From contig JARWKL010000011.1 of assembly GCA_029961685.1 (NCBI GenBank), positions 8,002,723-8,066,722 on the forward strand: a stretch of DNA of 64,000 bases. The letters are read 5' to 3'. Numbering within the stretch: the first letter of the stretch is position 1; every line of letters starts with the position of its first letter. The notes under the pieces were generated by a model. The model was not told the DNA's origin and did not search any database. It saw only the letters and a list, made by a program, of their open reading frames with translations. Of this stretch, positions 21,266 through 33,639 are shown in pieces. The translations under genes were made by a program, and so were the position numbers. The DNA is from Aristolochia californica. Lineage: Eukaryota; Streptophyta; Magnoliopsida; Piperales; Aristolochiaceae.

Positions 21266-22781
21266 AACCATGGATAGTTGCAAGACCATTTGTCAAAAAA
21301 GATAAGTGTCTTGCTTGTTTGTATACATGGGATAGGTCGTACTACTACTGCTGTGTCTACTTCCCATGTGAGTCTCGTTTTTTTACAGGGCTTCACCATT
21401 GCTTGCTTCCTACCGCATAAATTTGCTCTGGTTTGCTTGCTTCCTGTTCCATGTACACCACTTGCAAAGAATTTTTTATTTTTTTTAGCTGTGTCTTTGT
21501 TGCATCGCCTATTATGAACATTACTTATGTTCATGCCATGAACTCCTATTTTCTGTGCTGCATAAATTGTCTCTGATTTGAGTAAGAGCATTGTCACAAT
21601 CTCCCTAGTGTTAATCTCCTATAAGCGTATAAGTTGTTGGATAACTTCCGAAGATAAATGGCTATCAAGCAGAGATAACTCCGGCAAATAACTCAGCACC
21701 AGATAGTAAGCCACCAGCTGGAAGATAAGGCACCCGCACTCTTCCAAAAATAGAATAGCGCCAACGAAGCAGAGAGCAATACTGGGGAGTTGGCTCAGGA
21801 TGGAAATTGGACACGAATTTGCAGCAGTCAACAGCTGGATAAACAGCAACAGAGCAATATGACTTCCAGAAGGGAGAAATGCCAACAATTTTCCAAAAAT
21901 AATCTCAACTTGCCAGCATAGTAACGAAGTCGACTTCCGACGGCAATACCAAAAAGATACGAGATTGCAGCAAATATTCCCTCCAGGTATGCTATCAGCT
22001 GGAAGATTTCCAGCAGAATACGATATAGATAAGCCAACTAGCCGATCAGAGTTACGAATATGGAATTTCTGTTGGATTGGTTATCTTTCCAAGTCAAGTG
22101 AGCAGAGTTTTTTGTCCAGCAAAATATGCCAATATGCCAACCAACCAAATCTTGCTGCCAAGTCCAGCAACTTCCGCATGCTCTGGTGCTGGGAAAAAAT
22201 TCACAGTCGTAAGTTCTCTCTATGCTGGTATTGAATTGAATGCCCTGTTTTCAGACCGGAATGTACAAGTGATGAGTTCCGAAGAGTCCTCCGTATCTTG
22301 TTCCGAAACATTTCATGAGCAGAAGTGCAGAAGTGAAGGTGAAGCAACCAGTAAAACGGGTACCAGGACTCCTTGATCAAGCATTCTGGAATTGAGACAA
22401 AATGGCTTCAAAAGGAATAGCCTATGTTGCATTTTAAAGTCAGTCTCCAGCTCTCCGAGATTACAAAGAACATTCTCCAAGACATGAATAAGCAGTCCTT
22501 AAGTGCTTAGGCTTTGATGTGCTTAAGCTCTCAACATTCAGCGATGAGCTGATAGAGTCTCAACAGGCAAATCAATTTTTCAATGGTTGGCGTATTATAA
22601 ACATACAATACTCATATACCGAGCACATTAGCATCCGATTAGAAGTAATAAGCAGTTATAAAACTAAAGCATGAAGTATCAACTACTTCAGAATCAAGAA
22701 CAAGAGATAAACTTATCTTTGTCATGCAGTTCCTTCATGCCAAATTCTACAAAATCATAGCTAGGAGTCCTGAAAATCAAA
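21266..22781 (-). other. Unassigned region, possibly internal part of LTR element C
   Basis: It lies on the internal side of the PBS of LTR C, so it may be the 5' internal part of that minus-strand element. No gag, protease or RT text is visible. CAGCTGGAAGAT and relatives recur near 21715, 21832 and 21997. Open frames here have low-complexity composition and I do not call genes. Confidence 0.35.
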
Positions 22782-22793
22782 GCTTTGATACCA
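22782..22793 (-). promoter_or_regulatory. Primer binding site of LTR element C
   Basis: On the minus strand this reads TGGTATCAAAGC, close to the tRNA-iMet type site, directly after an LTR ending in CAACA. Confidence 0.65.
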
Positions 22794-23063
22794 TGTTGAT
22801 TTTCAAGACTCCATGGATTACATCTTTGGTAAAGAAGAGAACACACGTTGGAGAGAAAAGAGGAGGAAGAATGGAGTTATGGACTTGGTCCAAACCCTCC
22901 CCCTTAAACTCAATTTATAAATGATAAAAGTTCATTTAAAAAAAAAAAAATGATAAAAGTACAATATTACAATTATACCCTTCACCCTAGTAAGAGTGAA
23001 GAAGAGACAAGAAACATAAACTAATTACATCAATGACACTTTAATTACATCACATCTTCAACA
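22794..23063 (-). mobile_element. LTR of element C (5' LTR, minus strand)
   Basis: On the minus strand it runs TGTTGAAGATGTGATG to TTTTCAACA and is followed by the primer binding site. Its middle (CCAAACCCTCCCCCTTAA, ATACCCTTCACCCTAGTA on the plus strand) matches the solo LTR at 51570-51976. An A12 run interrupts it at about 22937-22949. Confidence 0.75.
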
Positions 23064-24340
23064 TTGCCCCTATTCCTATGGAAGATATTCCTATTTCGAT
23101 TCTTGATGCTATTGCAAAGAAGCCGCTACAAGTATATCACAGACAAAAAGTGACTCAAGATAAAGTTGTTCCCTCTCTCACACCGGAACAAGAACCCACT
23201 TTATCTACTGATCCTGAGGTAAGTGATCTACACATGCCCCTAGCCCTTTGGAAGTTGTTAGAAAAGGTACTCAGTATCTTCGTCTCACTTTGTATCGCTT
23301 AATTCTCTGTTTGACCGATACAGACAATTTGTTGTCTTTGTCCTCTTGTACTATTCCTTCGTCTGTGCAAGCTACACTTTCTTGTTCTCAATGAAAGACA
23401 GCTATGGATGTTGAGATGGAAACACTATTGGATAGGGCACCTGCTGGTTGTGTAACCTACCCGCTAGTGCTACAATTGTGTGTTGTAGATGGGTATATAC
23501 TATGAAGTATAAGCCGACGAATTTGTTGAACAGCACAAGACTCGATTGGTAACCAAGGGCTACACACAAACATATGGGATTGATGTGTTTGAGACCATTT
23601 TTCCGTATTGCCCGTCTACTTCAATTTGGATCTTGATGTTTGTTGCAGTCAACCAGGGGTAGTTGTTGTGTCAGCTTGATATTAAAAATGCCTTTTAGTA
23701 TGGTGAGTTAGTTGAGGAAGTCTATCAAAGCAACCTCTTAGGTATGTTGTTCAAAGGGAGACTAACAAAGTATGCCGACTAAAAAAAGTAATATACGGTC
23801 TCAAACAAAGTCCCCGAATATGGTTTGAGAAATTTAGTCAAGTGGTCATGTCTATTGGATTCGTCAAAAGCCACTATGACTACTCACTCTTTGTCATGAG
23901 GAGATCATCTGGTATTGTGATACTACTAGTATATGTAGACAATATTATATTATCTAGCAATGATGTAACATGCATTGAAGAGGTAAAAGCACATTTGGCA
24001 AAGCATTTCAGACTAAAGACATAGGGTCACTAAAATACTTTTTGGGTATTGAAGTAGCTAGAAGCAACGCCGGTTTGGTACTGTCTCAAAGGAAATATAT
24101 CACAAACATGTTACATGAGTATGGATTGTTGGGTGCTAAGCCTGTTGAAACTCATATGGAGGTTGGACATGACCTTCATGATGAACAGAGTGATGAACAG
24201 AGTGATGAATAGAGTGATGAACAGAGTGATGAACATCGCAATGACACAATATAATGTCAGTTAGATGGAAAACTCATATATGCTACTGGAACTCGTCATG
24301 ACATATCCTTTGCTATCAGTGTTGTTAGTTAGTTCATGGA
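23064..24340 (+). mobile_element. Copia element A, copy 2, left part (pol)
   Basis: It starts directly at the LTR C boundary with the linker upstream of RT (MEDIPISILDAIAKKPLQVY), then RT in broken frames. Recognisable pieces: FVKSHYDYSLFVMR, a catalytic-type LLVYVDNIILSS (usual YVDD now YVDN), TCIEEVKAHLAKHFRLK, and RKYITNMLHEYGLLGAKP. Homology stops at GGAATGTC (24345) and resumes at 28726. Stops and frameshifts are many. Confidence 0.8.
24180..24239 (+). repeat. 12-bp tandem repeat in Copia A2
   Basis: Five copies of GATGAACAGAGT, one with TAG in place of CAG and the last degenerate. It expands a single unit present in copy 1 (GATGGACAGAGT at about 15153), so it arose by slippage after the copies diverged. 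Confidence 0.85.
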
Positions 24341-24345
24341 ATGTC

Positions 24346-27300
24346 TATTAGAAATTAGATGCCCTAATTCAATACTGACGAGTCACAGAAGAAAAAATAA
24401 TCATGCACGAAAAACACAAGATTTATACAGGTTCACCTCAAGGTGAGACTACGTCCTATCTTCTGTCGCTGCAATATTTCACTATGATGATGAAGTAGTT
24501 TACAAGAGAAATCGCACGTACTCGTGTTTTTTTCTCTAACCTCTCTCAACTGCAACTAATGATGCTCCTCTAACAATAAACCCTAACAACGGCGCCCCCA
24601 AATATAAAGAGAAAACTAAGGAAACCAAATTACAAGTGTGAAATCCCCAAACTACCCTTAATGAAACAACAGCCAATATATCGTGGACCTTTCGGAGGCT
24701 CCAACCCCCACAGGGACCTTACCACGAAGGTCGATCCGTGTACCGACTCAACATAAGGCGTTAATTAGGCCCCACAACTTTTTTTTTTTAAATGATGCTG
24801 AATTTTATTATGAGAGCTCAAACAAGCATATTACAAGAGGAGAAGCCTTCCCAAACAATGAGAGATTGCTAGGAGGTTCCGAATTTAGCCAAGTTATCAG
24901 CCAAATAATTGGCTAATCTAGGAATGAGGTTCCAATTACAATGAATGGATGACACAATATCAGCAATACAATCAGTGATTGGCCAGTGGCGCCAAGGAGG
25001 GGAGCTATCTTTTGAACACCAGCTGATGACAGTCTTTGAGTCACCTTCAATAATGAACTTGCCATGAAGTCGCTCTTTAAAGATTTGGACGCCAAATAAA
25101 AGAGCACTCACTTCAGCAGTATTTGAATTAACAATACCCACCGGCCTTGCATAGGATAGAATAGGGTCTCCATTGCTGTCTCTGAAAACACCACCAGCTC
25201 CAGCCGGCCCAGGACAGCCTAAAACACTGCCATCAAAATTGAGTTTGGTGCAGTCGTAATGGGGAAGATCCCAGGTGGCCATAACTGGATTCCTACAGGG
25301 GCCCGCCATGTGCGCGATCAAGCCCCAATTTTCTCGAAGGGAGACGCCCGATAGAGAAGCAAACTCCTTCCTAGAATGTAGCCAACTCGAGATAAGGCCC
25401 ACTACCTGAGAAGCTATATTATCCGGGTTGCTAGCCTTGGAGTTGAATCTCCGGTTGTTTTGCTTGAGCCATATACACCATGGGACATGCGCAAGGCATG
25501 CCAAGAGAATTATCTTGCCCAACTTAGGAAGGCATATCCCCATAACCATCTCAAAGGTTCCGAAAAGGTCCTAGTGAAGTCCCATTTGGAGACCAATCTT
25601 CTGAAATATCTTCATCCAGACTTGCCAAGAAAAGTCGCAATGTAAGAGAACATGCTGGACTGTCTCGTCGCACACACCACAAAGGGGACAAGTGCGATCG
25701 AGGGCAGTGTAACCTCTTTTATGGAGGTTGTCAGAGGTGAAGATTTGTTCCCTGATGGTCGTCCACACGAAGAATTTGATTTTACTAGGCGTTGAGAGCT
25801 TCCATGTCAGGTTTGCCTTGTACTCATGCATGTTATAATCTTGTTTTCTAATTTGGGAGTAGGTGGATGCAACTGTGAATCGACCATTAATGTCGGGCTT
25901 CCATGTCAGTTTATCAACTGCATACTCACGAATAGTAGTGTTGCAGAGTCTGGAGAGGAGAGAGCAAAAAGTTGTAGTTTCCTCATCATTTAATCCCCGA
26001 CGAAACGTGAGACTCCATGAGCGATCTCTCCAAGAATCAGCCACTGAGCAAGAGAGGTCCCTCACCACCCTAAAGAACCCAGGGAAATCCTCGGAGAGGG
26101 GGCGAGGGCCGCACCATTCATCCGACCAAAAGAGGGTCCTTCCGTTGCCTGTGTGAAATGAAGTTGCATCTCTGAATATTGGGAGGAGCTTTTGAATTGA
26201 TTTCCATATCGGGGATAGAAGGCGAGAAGCACCATCCTCCCTCCACCAGGCACCCAAAGGTTGAAGATAGAACTTGACCATATCGCCCCATAGGCTGCTA
26301 TGCTTGATGTTGAAGTTCCAAATCCATTTGAGCAAAAGGGCATTGTTCATCTCCTTCGTAGGTCAAATGCCTAAACCACCCCGATTGCGGGGCTTGCAAA
26401 TATCCTTCCAACTCACCAAATGATATCTGAAGGTGTCCTCTGATCCTCTCCAAAGGATACGTCAACGGATGGCGTCAATCCTGTTGCAAACGGAGGCCGG
26501 ACAATGCATGAATGATAATAAATAGTTTGGCAATCTTGCCAAACAAGACTTGAGGAAAGTGAGTTGCCCAGTAGTAGATAAAAGTTTGCCCCTCCAAGTA
26601 GCTAGCCTCTTCTCAAATTTCTCAATGAGGGGGGACCAAAGCGTCGCCGAAGGCCGAGAGTCAAAGAGTGGTAGTCCAAGATATGTAGCTGGCAAATTTC
26701 CCACTGAGCACCCCAAATAGTCAATCATACCCTGAAGCACCGGTGAGTCGATATGATAAGCCTAGGAGGGTGGTTTTCTTCCAGTTAATATTCTGACCAG
26801 AAACGAGTTCAAATAGTCCCAATATAATACGCAGTTTTCGGATTTGATCCATAGTACCAACCCCAAAGCAAATTGTATCGTATGCAAACTGAAGGATCGG
26901 CACATCAAAGGTTGCACAGTCCGTTGTGGGGAGGAGTCAACCTAGATTTTTGGCCGAATAGATCAAAGATGATAGGTATTTCGCTACCACATTGAAGAGC
27001 AAAGGGGAAAGGGGGTCTCCCTGTCTAATTCCTCCGGTCCCTTAAAATAACCACAGGTCGTTCCATTGAGAAGAACGAAGTAGCTTGCAGAGAAGATGCA
27101 ACTTTGAATCCAGAATCGCCATTTTTCCCCGAATCCCATCTTTCCCAGGAGAATGTCCAAAAGCTTCCAGTTAACTCTGTCAAAGGCTTTCTCAAAATCA
27201 AGCTTTAGGATGAATTTGGGAAGTTTTAAAGCCTTGAAATGGTGGATGAGCACCTGACATGCCATGGCCGAGTCTAATATATTTTTTCCCATGATAAAAG

Positions 27301-28720
27301 CACTCTGGCCATGATGAATGGCAATAGGGAGAACCGCCTTGAGGCGATTGGCAAGGAGGCACACAAGCACCTTGTAGGCACTGGTGGTGAGGCTGATCAA
27401 TCGAAAGTCAGAAGGAATTTCTGCCCCTTCTTTTTTAGGGATGAGGGTAATAAATGAAGCTCTGATGCTCCTATAACTGATGCCATGCTGATAGAACGAG
27501 TGGACTATGCAGGCAATATTGTCTATGATGCAGGGCCAGCATCTGCAATAGAATTCCCCATTGAAACCATCCGGGCCCGGAGCACAATCTAAAGGAAGAC
27601 CCAATGCTGCTTTTTCAATTTCCTTACTGGTGAAAGGGAGCTCAATGAGTCTAGCTGCGGTCGAAGGAATAGCCTAGAGATGAACCCTTTCGAAGAAAGG
27701 ACGAACTAGCTGGCCACCAGAGTATAATTCTGCAAAAAAGTTCACTAGTGAGTCTGAAATAAGGGATCGATCCAAGGTACTCTCACCATTGACGCTGAGC
27801 GTGGTGATGCGGTTGGCTCTTCTCTGAGCAGAGGCAACTGCACGGAAGAATTTAGTATTGGCATCCCCCTCAATGAGCCATTTAAATCTTGCACGCTGCT
27901 TCCAGTGCACGAGTTCACTATGAGCAAAGGACTGCATTTGCCCTTGGAGGGCGTATCTCTAAGTAACTTTTGACGAAGAGAGTTTTCTAGATTCCTCTTC
28001 AAAGTCAAGAGTGAAAATCTGAGAAAGGACAGCGGCTCTCTTGACTGAGAAGAGGCCTTTTCTCGTAGAGGCCCATGATCGCAGCAACAACTTCAGCATC
28101 TTGAGCTTGGCTGGGAAATTCCACCCAATCGGGCCCGCCACCACCATCCTCTCCCAGAAGGACTAGATAGAGGAGACAAAAGAGGGGTCCGCCCTCAAGC
28201 ATTGTTGAATCTAAAAGGGGGGGGAAGGGGAACTGCTGAAGTGGGTATCTACCATAATCGGCTAATGGTCGAAAACAACCCTATTGAGGACTTTGCTTGT
28301 GGCATTGCTGTATAACTAAAATCAATCGTTGTTGGCTAAGAAGCGGTCAAGCTTGGAGAGGACTGGGGGTTGTCTGCCGTTTGACCAAGTGAAGGTCTTC
28401 CCAGATAGGGTAACCTCATCAACATCCCAGCTGCCAATAAAGTCTACAAATAACCTCATGGAGGTAGTGATTCTCCGAGAGGGCGGGGATTTCTCATGGC
28501 AGAAGCGGGTAACATTGAAGTCTCCCGCAAGCATCAGAGGAATGGGCCACCTCTGCAAGTACTCACAAGGTCATTCCAGGATGTCTCTCATGATGTCTAG
28601 TAGGACCATACACACCCACAAGGCACCAAATGCTCCCCAATCCTTTGTCTCTCAATTTAATTCCAAGGGAGTAAGTGCCACAACAGCGATCGAGCACCTC
28701 AATGATATTAGAACTTAACA
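24346..28720 (-). mobile_element. Solo LTR D, interrupted by LINE A2
   Basis: The two outer parts (24346-24778 and 28685-28720) read on the minus strand as one LTR of about 469 bp: start TGTTAAGTTCTAATATCATT, end ATCTAATTTCTAATA (CA changed to TA). Five-base flanks are ATGTC (24341-24345) and GTGTC (28721-28725), a target duplication with one change. The site is inside the RNase H gene of Copia A2. No internal retrotransposon sequence is present, so it is a solo LTR later hit by a LINE. Confidence 0.7.
24779..28677 (-). mobile_element. LINE A2: L1-like, 5'-truncated in the endonuclease domain
   Basis: Minus strand, in order: endonuclease part (GIKLRDKGLGSIWCLVGVYG, LMLAGDFNVTRF, SKLDRFLAND), linker (RFKWLIEGDANTKFFRAVAS), RT (CAPGPDGFNGEFYCRCW, FEKAFDRVNW, catalytic box FAYDT in place of FADD), thumb, zf-RVT (CPLCGVCDETVQHVLLHCDF), and RNase H (CTKLNFDGSVLGCPGPAGAG, FIIEGDSKTVISWC, FGTS). 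T11 at 24779-24789 is the tail. The 7-bp CCACAAC at 24772-24778 and 28678-28684 fits a target duplication in LTR D. Frameshifts and stops occur, but identity to LINE A1 is high, so both are fairly young. Confidence 0.88.
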
Positions 28721-28725
28721 GTGTC

Positions 28726-29290
28726 CTCGCAAGGTTCACATGAAAGCTACCAATTGGATCTTGAGATATCTGAAAGGGTCACCCAAAAAGGAATATTCTT
28801 TCAGCCTTATAATCACATGAAGATAGAGGCCTTCTCAAGTGCCGATTATGTCGGGTCTAAGCTTGATCGAAAGTCTACCACAGGTTATTATGTCTGTTTG
28901 GGAGGTAATATGATAAACTGGGAAAGCAAGAAACAAAATAGTGTAGCTCGTCTCAATGCTGAAATTGAGTATACAGCAGTGGCTCATATAGTCAATGAGT
29001 TTATGTGGGTAAGATCTGTAATCAGAGAATTGAACCTATAACAGGAGAGACCTATGACCATGTACTGTGACAATCAATTGCTATATTCATTGCTAGAAAC
29101 CCAATATTCCATGAAATGACTAAACATATTGAAGTAGTTTGTCACTTTATTCGAGATGTTATGATGAAAAATGAAGTTTTAACTCCCTATGTGCAATCAG
29201 GTGATCAAATTAAAAATATGTTTACTAAAGCACTTGGTAGAAGTGAACTCGGGGTATTTTGTAGCAAGCTGGGCCCCAACTTAAGGGGGG
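28726..29290 (+). mobile_element. Copia element A, copy 2, right part (RNase H)
   Basis: Joins the left part across LTR D at CCTCGCAAGGTTCACATGA. It encodes MKIEAFSSADYVGSKLDRKS, GYYVCLGGNMINWESKK, AEIEYTAVAHIVNEFMWVRS and, after a stop at 29039-29041, TKHIEVVCHFIRDVMMKNEV, ending NMFTKALGR. This is the Copia RNase H C-terminus, better kept than copy 1. An LTR follows at 29291. Confidence 0.85.
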
Positions 29291-29600
29291 TGTTAAAAAA
29301 TGTATTGAAGGCAATATCATCATTTTGCGCTCACCATACAGTCTAGCAGTTACACTACCTTGTTCTAGGTGTTTAATTTTATCTCTAGTTCAATTTTCAT
29401 GTAATTTGAACATGTAAAAAGATATAAGGGTTTAAGTGGTTTTAAGTGAAGGGGCATTTTTATAATTTTTATTTCAAAACTTTAAAAACAAGCCTGGACG
29501 TCAAGCTCCACCCCCAACTAGAGCCTTTCTAGCGCTCTGAATTCTACCATTTTTTCTCACTTTCTCTCTCTCTCTCCAAAACCCTAAAGTTCACTCTTTT
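29291..29600 (+). mobile_element. 3' LTR of Copia A copy 2
   Basis: TGTTAAAAAATGTATTGAAG follows a purine tract (AAGGGGGG). The start matches the LTR of copy 1. The right end is not sharply defined; a TC-rich stretch near 29550-29580 is probably R/U5. Confidence 0.6.
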
Positions 29601-32600
29601 ATAATGTCTATGGTCGATGGCTCCCAAACTTGAGTTCATGCAACTGGGTCTTCTATCCTACAGCACATTTCCCACTTTCCAATGAAGTCTTACGTCCGCT
29701 TAGCCAATTGAATCAAAAGCTTCAATGTTGTGTCACCTTTTTCTCTTCTTATTGCAAACCGAACAGGTTATTGGTGACAACCATAGGGATAGTGGTCTTC
29801 ATTTTTCTGGATAGTCAGGTGGTTACAATTGTGGCTTCATTTGATAATGTAGCCTTCCATTAGCACAATTGAATTGGACACTCGTACTCAAAAGCTTTGG
29901 ATGATTTAATTCCCTCTTCACAATCAGTTTTAGTTTTAAATTGTGATTTTTTTGAGTTAGGTAAACATTATAAGATCACCTTTCCTCCACGTACTTGGGA
30001 CAGGAGGAATAGTCTGTTTTGTCTAGTTCAATCTTATGTTTAGGGGCTAATAATTTTGTCTAATGTTACTCAATCCAATATTTTTGTTACTTTTGTGGAT
30101 GATTGTACATGTGTCATTTGACTTTATTAAATAAGGAGATCATTTTGAAGTTTTTTCTATCTTAAAATCCTTTTGTGACATGATCGATACTCAATTCAAT
30201 CCCAAAATTGAAGTCTTTTTATCCAATAATGTTGGGGAATATCTCTCCTTCCAATATCAATCTTTTTGTAGTAAGCATGTCAAAGTGCATCAAGCTTCTT
30301 GTGTTTACACACCTCAACAATATGGTGTGACTGAACAAAAAAATAGGCACCTATTGGAAGTGGCACATGCTTTGTTACTATCTATGCATATTCCCCAATT
30401 CTATCGGCCATATGTTGTTCTTATTAGTCGCATGTCTTCCAATGTCCTTAACCATACCTTAGTTGGCCCGAAGTGTATTTGGATGTACTTGTTTTGGTCA
30501 CAGTTTGTCATTAGGATGAAATAAGTTTGATACTTGTCTCTTTGAAATGCATCTTTTTGGGATACTCATGTAATCAAACAGATACATTTGTTATCATCCC
30601 ACCTTAAAAGAATTCTTCACTTATACAGATGTTACCTACTTTGAGGTTCACCTTTTTATTTCAAAGTTTTCTCCTCCAAATTTTATTGCATCTCCAGGTA
30701 TATACCCAAACCAGTTTTTTTTTTTTTTGAAAGAGACAAATTCATTAAAACCAGAAAAAAAACAAGACATTGTTTGGCGTATACCCAAACCAGTTGTACC
30801 ACTTGATCAAATCGTTAGAGATGCCCACATCAATGCCCAAGCCAAACACTGTTATTCGATAGCCCGATCCATCACCAATGTCATTTTGGCATCTCCAGAG
30901 ATAAGTATTTCTCCCCCCTCTAATGTTTTTTTATGGTCCCTCCTTTGATGACAAACTCCTTGCCTTACAGAAGCAACTATGCTCTTATGTTCAAAAGAAA
31001 GCAAGTACTTCTCATCCGACTAATTTATTTCCACTCACCGCTTGTGTCTAAGTTGTTGTACATTTACTGCAGACATTGTCCTATGTTTTAATTTCCCAAA
31101 CATAACATAAGTGTTGAATCATCCGAAGTGGCGTGTTACCATGGAAGAAAAAAGGTTTCCAACTATGACAATCAAAGATGGGATTTTGACTACACTACTT
31201 CCTGACAAGTAGGGTGTCAAATGTCGATGAGTCTTTAAAATGAAACATAATTCTAATTGCACTGTGACTCTCCTTAAAGCTCGTTTGGTAGCTTAAAGCC
31301 TATAGATTATTGTACAATATTGATTATGAGAAGTTTTCTCCAATGGCAAAGCTGAATTTGGTAAAAGAGTTCTCATCACTATGGCTGCGTATTTTCATTG
31401 GGTTCTTCGTCAACTTGATGTTATCAATGTTTTTTTGTATGGTGATCTGATTGAGGAGGTATACAAGCCAACTACCTAGTTTTGTGGTAGATGGGAAGAA
31501 TGTGTGTAAGCTAAAGAAGTATATCCATGGGTTAAAGCAATCCTCGCATGTATGGTTTGAGTAGTTCAAGTTAGTTGCTTTAAATTTGGTTTGAAAAGGA
31601 GTGTCATGGACCATTTTGTCATTGTTAAGAGGATGAGAGGTAGAGTGGTGCTTATGGCTGTCTATGTCGATACCATTATTCTCAATGGCAGATATAAGAA
31701 GAAACATAGAAAATGAAGGCTGGTTTTTTTATAAATTTTCAAACTGAGAACCTAGGCTTATTGAAGTATTTTCTTGGGGTTGGGGTACTACAGTCTTGTC
31801 ATGGGATCTCGTCCCAAAGCAAGCATTGTCTTAAACCTCTTATGGAAGACAGGGATGCTCAGTGTCAGCCAATGGAGCATCCTATGGACCCGAATCTGGA
31901 AGTGTTTTGTCGTAAGGATGTTGATCCAAAGAAATTTCGGTGATTGGTTGGTAAGTTGATCTATCCCACTTTAACAAGGCCACAGATTTGCATTCCCTTT
32001 CTGCATTATTAGTGAATTCATGCACAAACCATAGCTTTCTTATTAGCATACGTTAGAGAATTTTAAAGCTATTTCAAGAAATCTTTCCGACAAAGGCTGT
32101 TTTATAAGTCCCATGGTCATGTGATCATAGATGGCAATGCAAATGTTGACTAGGTAAGATCAGATGATAAAAAGAAACATTGAGGCAATTCCCCCTTTTG
32201 TTGGAGGGAACCTTGTTACACGGAGAAGTAAGAAGCATAGCATTGAGGCCAAGTCTAGTACAAAGGTAGAATATCAGGCTTGGTTGATGTAGTATGGTAG
32301 CTACGATAAAAGTCCTTGTTAGAGAAGTTGGGATTTCCTATGACAGATCTTATGGAGCTCCATTGTGATAATCAAGTTGTGATCCATATTGTACACAATC
32401 CAGTTTTCCATAAGCGCACTAAACACAAGCACTTATCCTTTTGCTAGGGAAAAAGTGATAGCAAGAATTGTTAGCATCAAGTTTCTTCCATCCAAGAAAT
32501 AACTTGTCGATATCTTCAGCAAAACAGTCTAGTCCAAACTGATGCATGTTCCAAGCTGGGTATTTTTTCATTTATTTTATTCTATTTTTGAAAATGAGAT

Positions 32601-32636
32601 GTTTTTTTTATGTTCTCCCGCTAGCTTCAAGGGGAA
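29601..32636 (+). mobile_element. Copia element B, internal region (gag/int/RT/RNase H remnants)
   Basis: Integrase is the clearest piece (30180-30524): FLSNNVGEYLSFQYQSFCSK, ASCVYTPQQYGVTEQKNRHL, the end of the rve core. RT remnants follow at about 31140-31970, including LGLLKYFLGVGVLQSCHG and EHPMDPNLEVF. RNase H text is at about 32150-32460 (MELHCDNQVVIHIVHNPVFH and KRTKH). A purine tract precedes the LTR at 32637. A low-complexity T-run lies at 30717-30729. Dead copy. Confidence 0.75.
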
Positions 32637-32926
32637 TGTTAGAGAGCTTATGTTATGTAATATTTCTTTGCCTTATTGCTATCTTGTATTTACTTAATTA
32701 CCCTCAGAACTAGTTAGAGTTTGGAGGGGATTTCGGGCACTTATGTTTTTTTGTGAACAAGTTACGAGGGACTCGTGAATTAAGCTTTCCTCCACTCTCA
32801 GATACACCTTCTCGCTTCACTCTTCTTTCTATCACTCACCTTTTGTTTGAAAAGGCTATCACTCATCTCACTCACCAAAAGATTTAACCTCACGTAAATT
32901 AATCATAATGAGGCCCTAACTTGACA
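32637..32926 (+). mobile_element. 3' LTR of Copia element B
   Basis: TGTTAGAGAGCTTATGTTAT to CTAACTTGACA, preceded by the purine tract CAAGGGGAA. It is 290 bp against 318 bp for the 5' LTR and differs by several indels, so the element is not recent. Confidence 0.75.
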
Positions 32927-33078
32927 GTGAGAAAAACCTGACATAATTTAAATAACAGAAAGCTCTGAAGGTTCCAGCTCATCAAGAAAATGCCGCACCG
33001 CCTCTACAATTGCAAATGCAAGCACCCAATTTCTACTTCATCTACCCAAACCAGATCATAAAAAAAAAAAATTTAGCA

Positions 33079-33243
33079 TTAACTTTCTCTCACGTGCACG
33101 AAAGACGGTACAATTAACTTGGCCCCAAGACTGGAAAAACGACCCTCTACCTGAGCTGCTAGTTTCTTATAGAAGTACCCCCTAGCCCGACCTCGTTCGG
33201 CTAGATGTCTTAATTTAGCCAGCAAGAAGCTTAATGCAGGCAT
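33079..33243 (-). CDS. Short unrecognised ORF, possible 5' exon of a host gene
   Basis: On the minus strand, ATG at 33243 opens 54 codons starting MPALSFLLAKLRHLAERGRA. A donor-like CAG/GTAGAG occurs after codon 31. A TATA-like TTATAAAT lies about 250 bp upstream at about 33491-33498, with a TC-rich leader between. Downstream, in another frame, text VEAVRHFLDELEPSELSVI ends at a TAA (32948-32950) next to the Copia B LTR. The composition differs from the surrounding AT-rich DNA. It may be the 5' part of a gene split by Copia B, but I recognise no family and the frames do not join simply. Confidence 0.25.
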   Translation of the reverse strand: MPALSFLLAKLRHLAERGRARGYFYKKLAAQVEGRFSSLGAKLIVPSFVHVRES

Positions 33244-33639
33244 TGCACGCAGCAACGGGAGAATGGAAAGAAATAAAAGATGAAATCAAAGGGGAAGAGG
33301 GGAACTGAAAATAACTAGAGCAACAGAAATTAGAAGACTGGTCATGCGTCTACCTCACAGCTCCTGATCTGCCAATGGCTTGGTGTTTTAAAAGAGGTCA
33401 GTAGTCCGTGGCCCTATGTCGCCGGCGCAGACTGCCTGTTCAAACCAAGGAGGAAGCAGAAGTAGGAGAAGACGAAGACAGGTGAGAGAGATTTATAACG
33501 CCGCATTATTTTGACTTTCGAGTCCAACTCTTACGTGTCAGCTGTCTGCCTGTTAGCTCACGGCACGGGTTTCTCTTCATTATGGCAAATTTTACGGATT
33601 AAATATAGTTCATATATCACATATTGTATATTTGTTATT

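Noticed and set aside
24180..24239. Short regular repeats considered as a CRISPR-like array
   Set aside because: Units are contiguous 12-mers without spacers inside a Copia gene of a plant genome.
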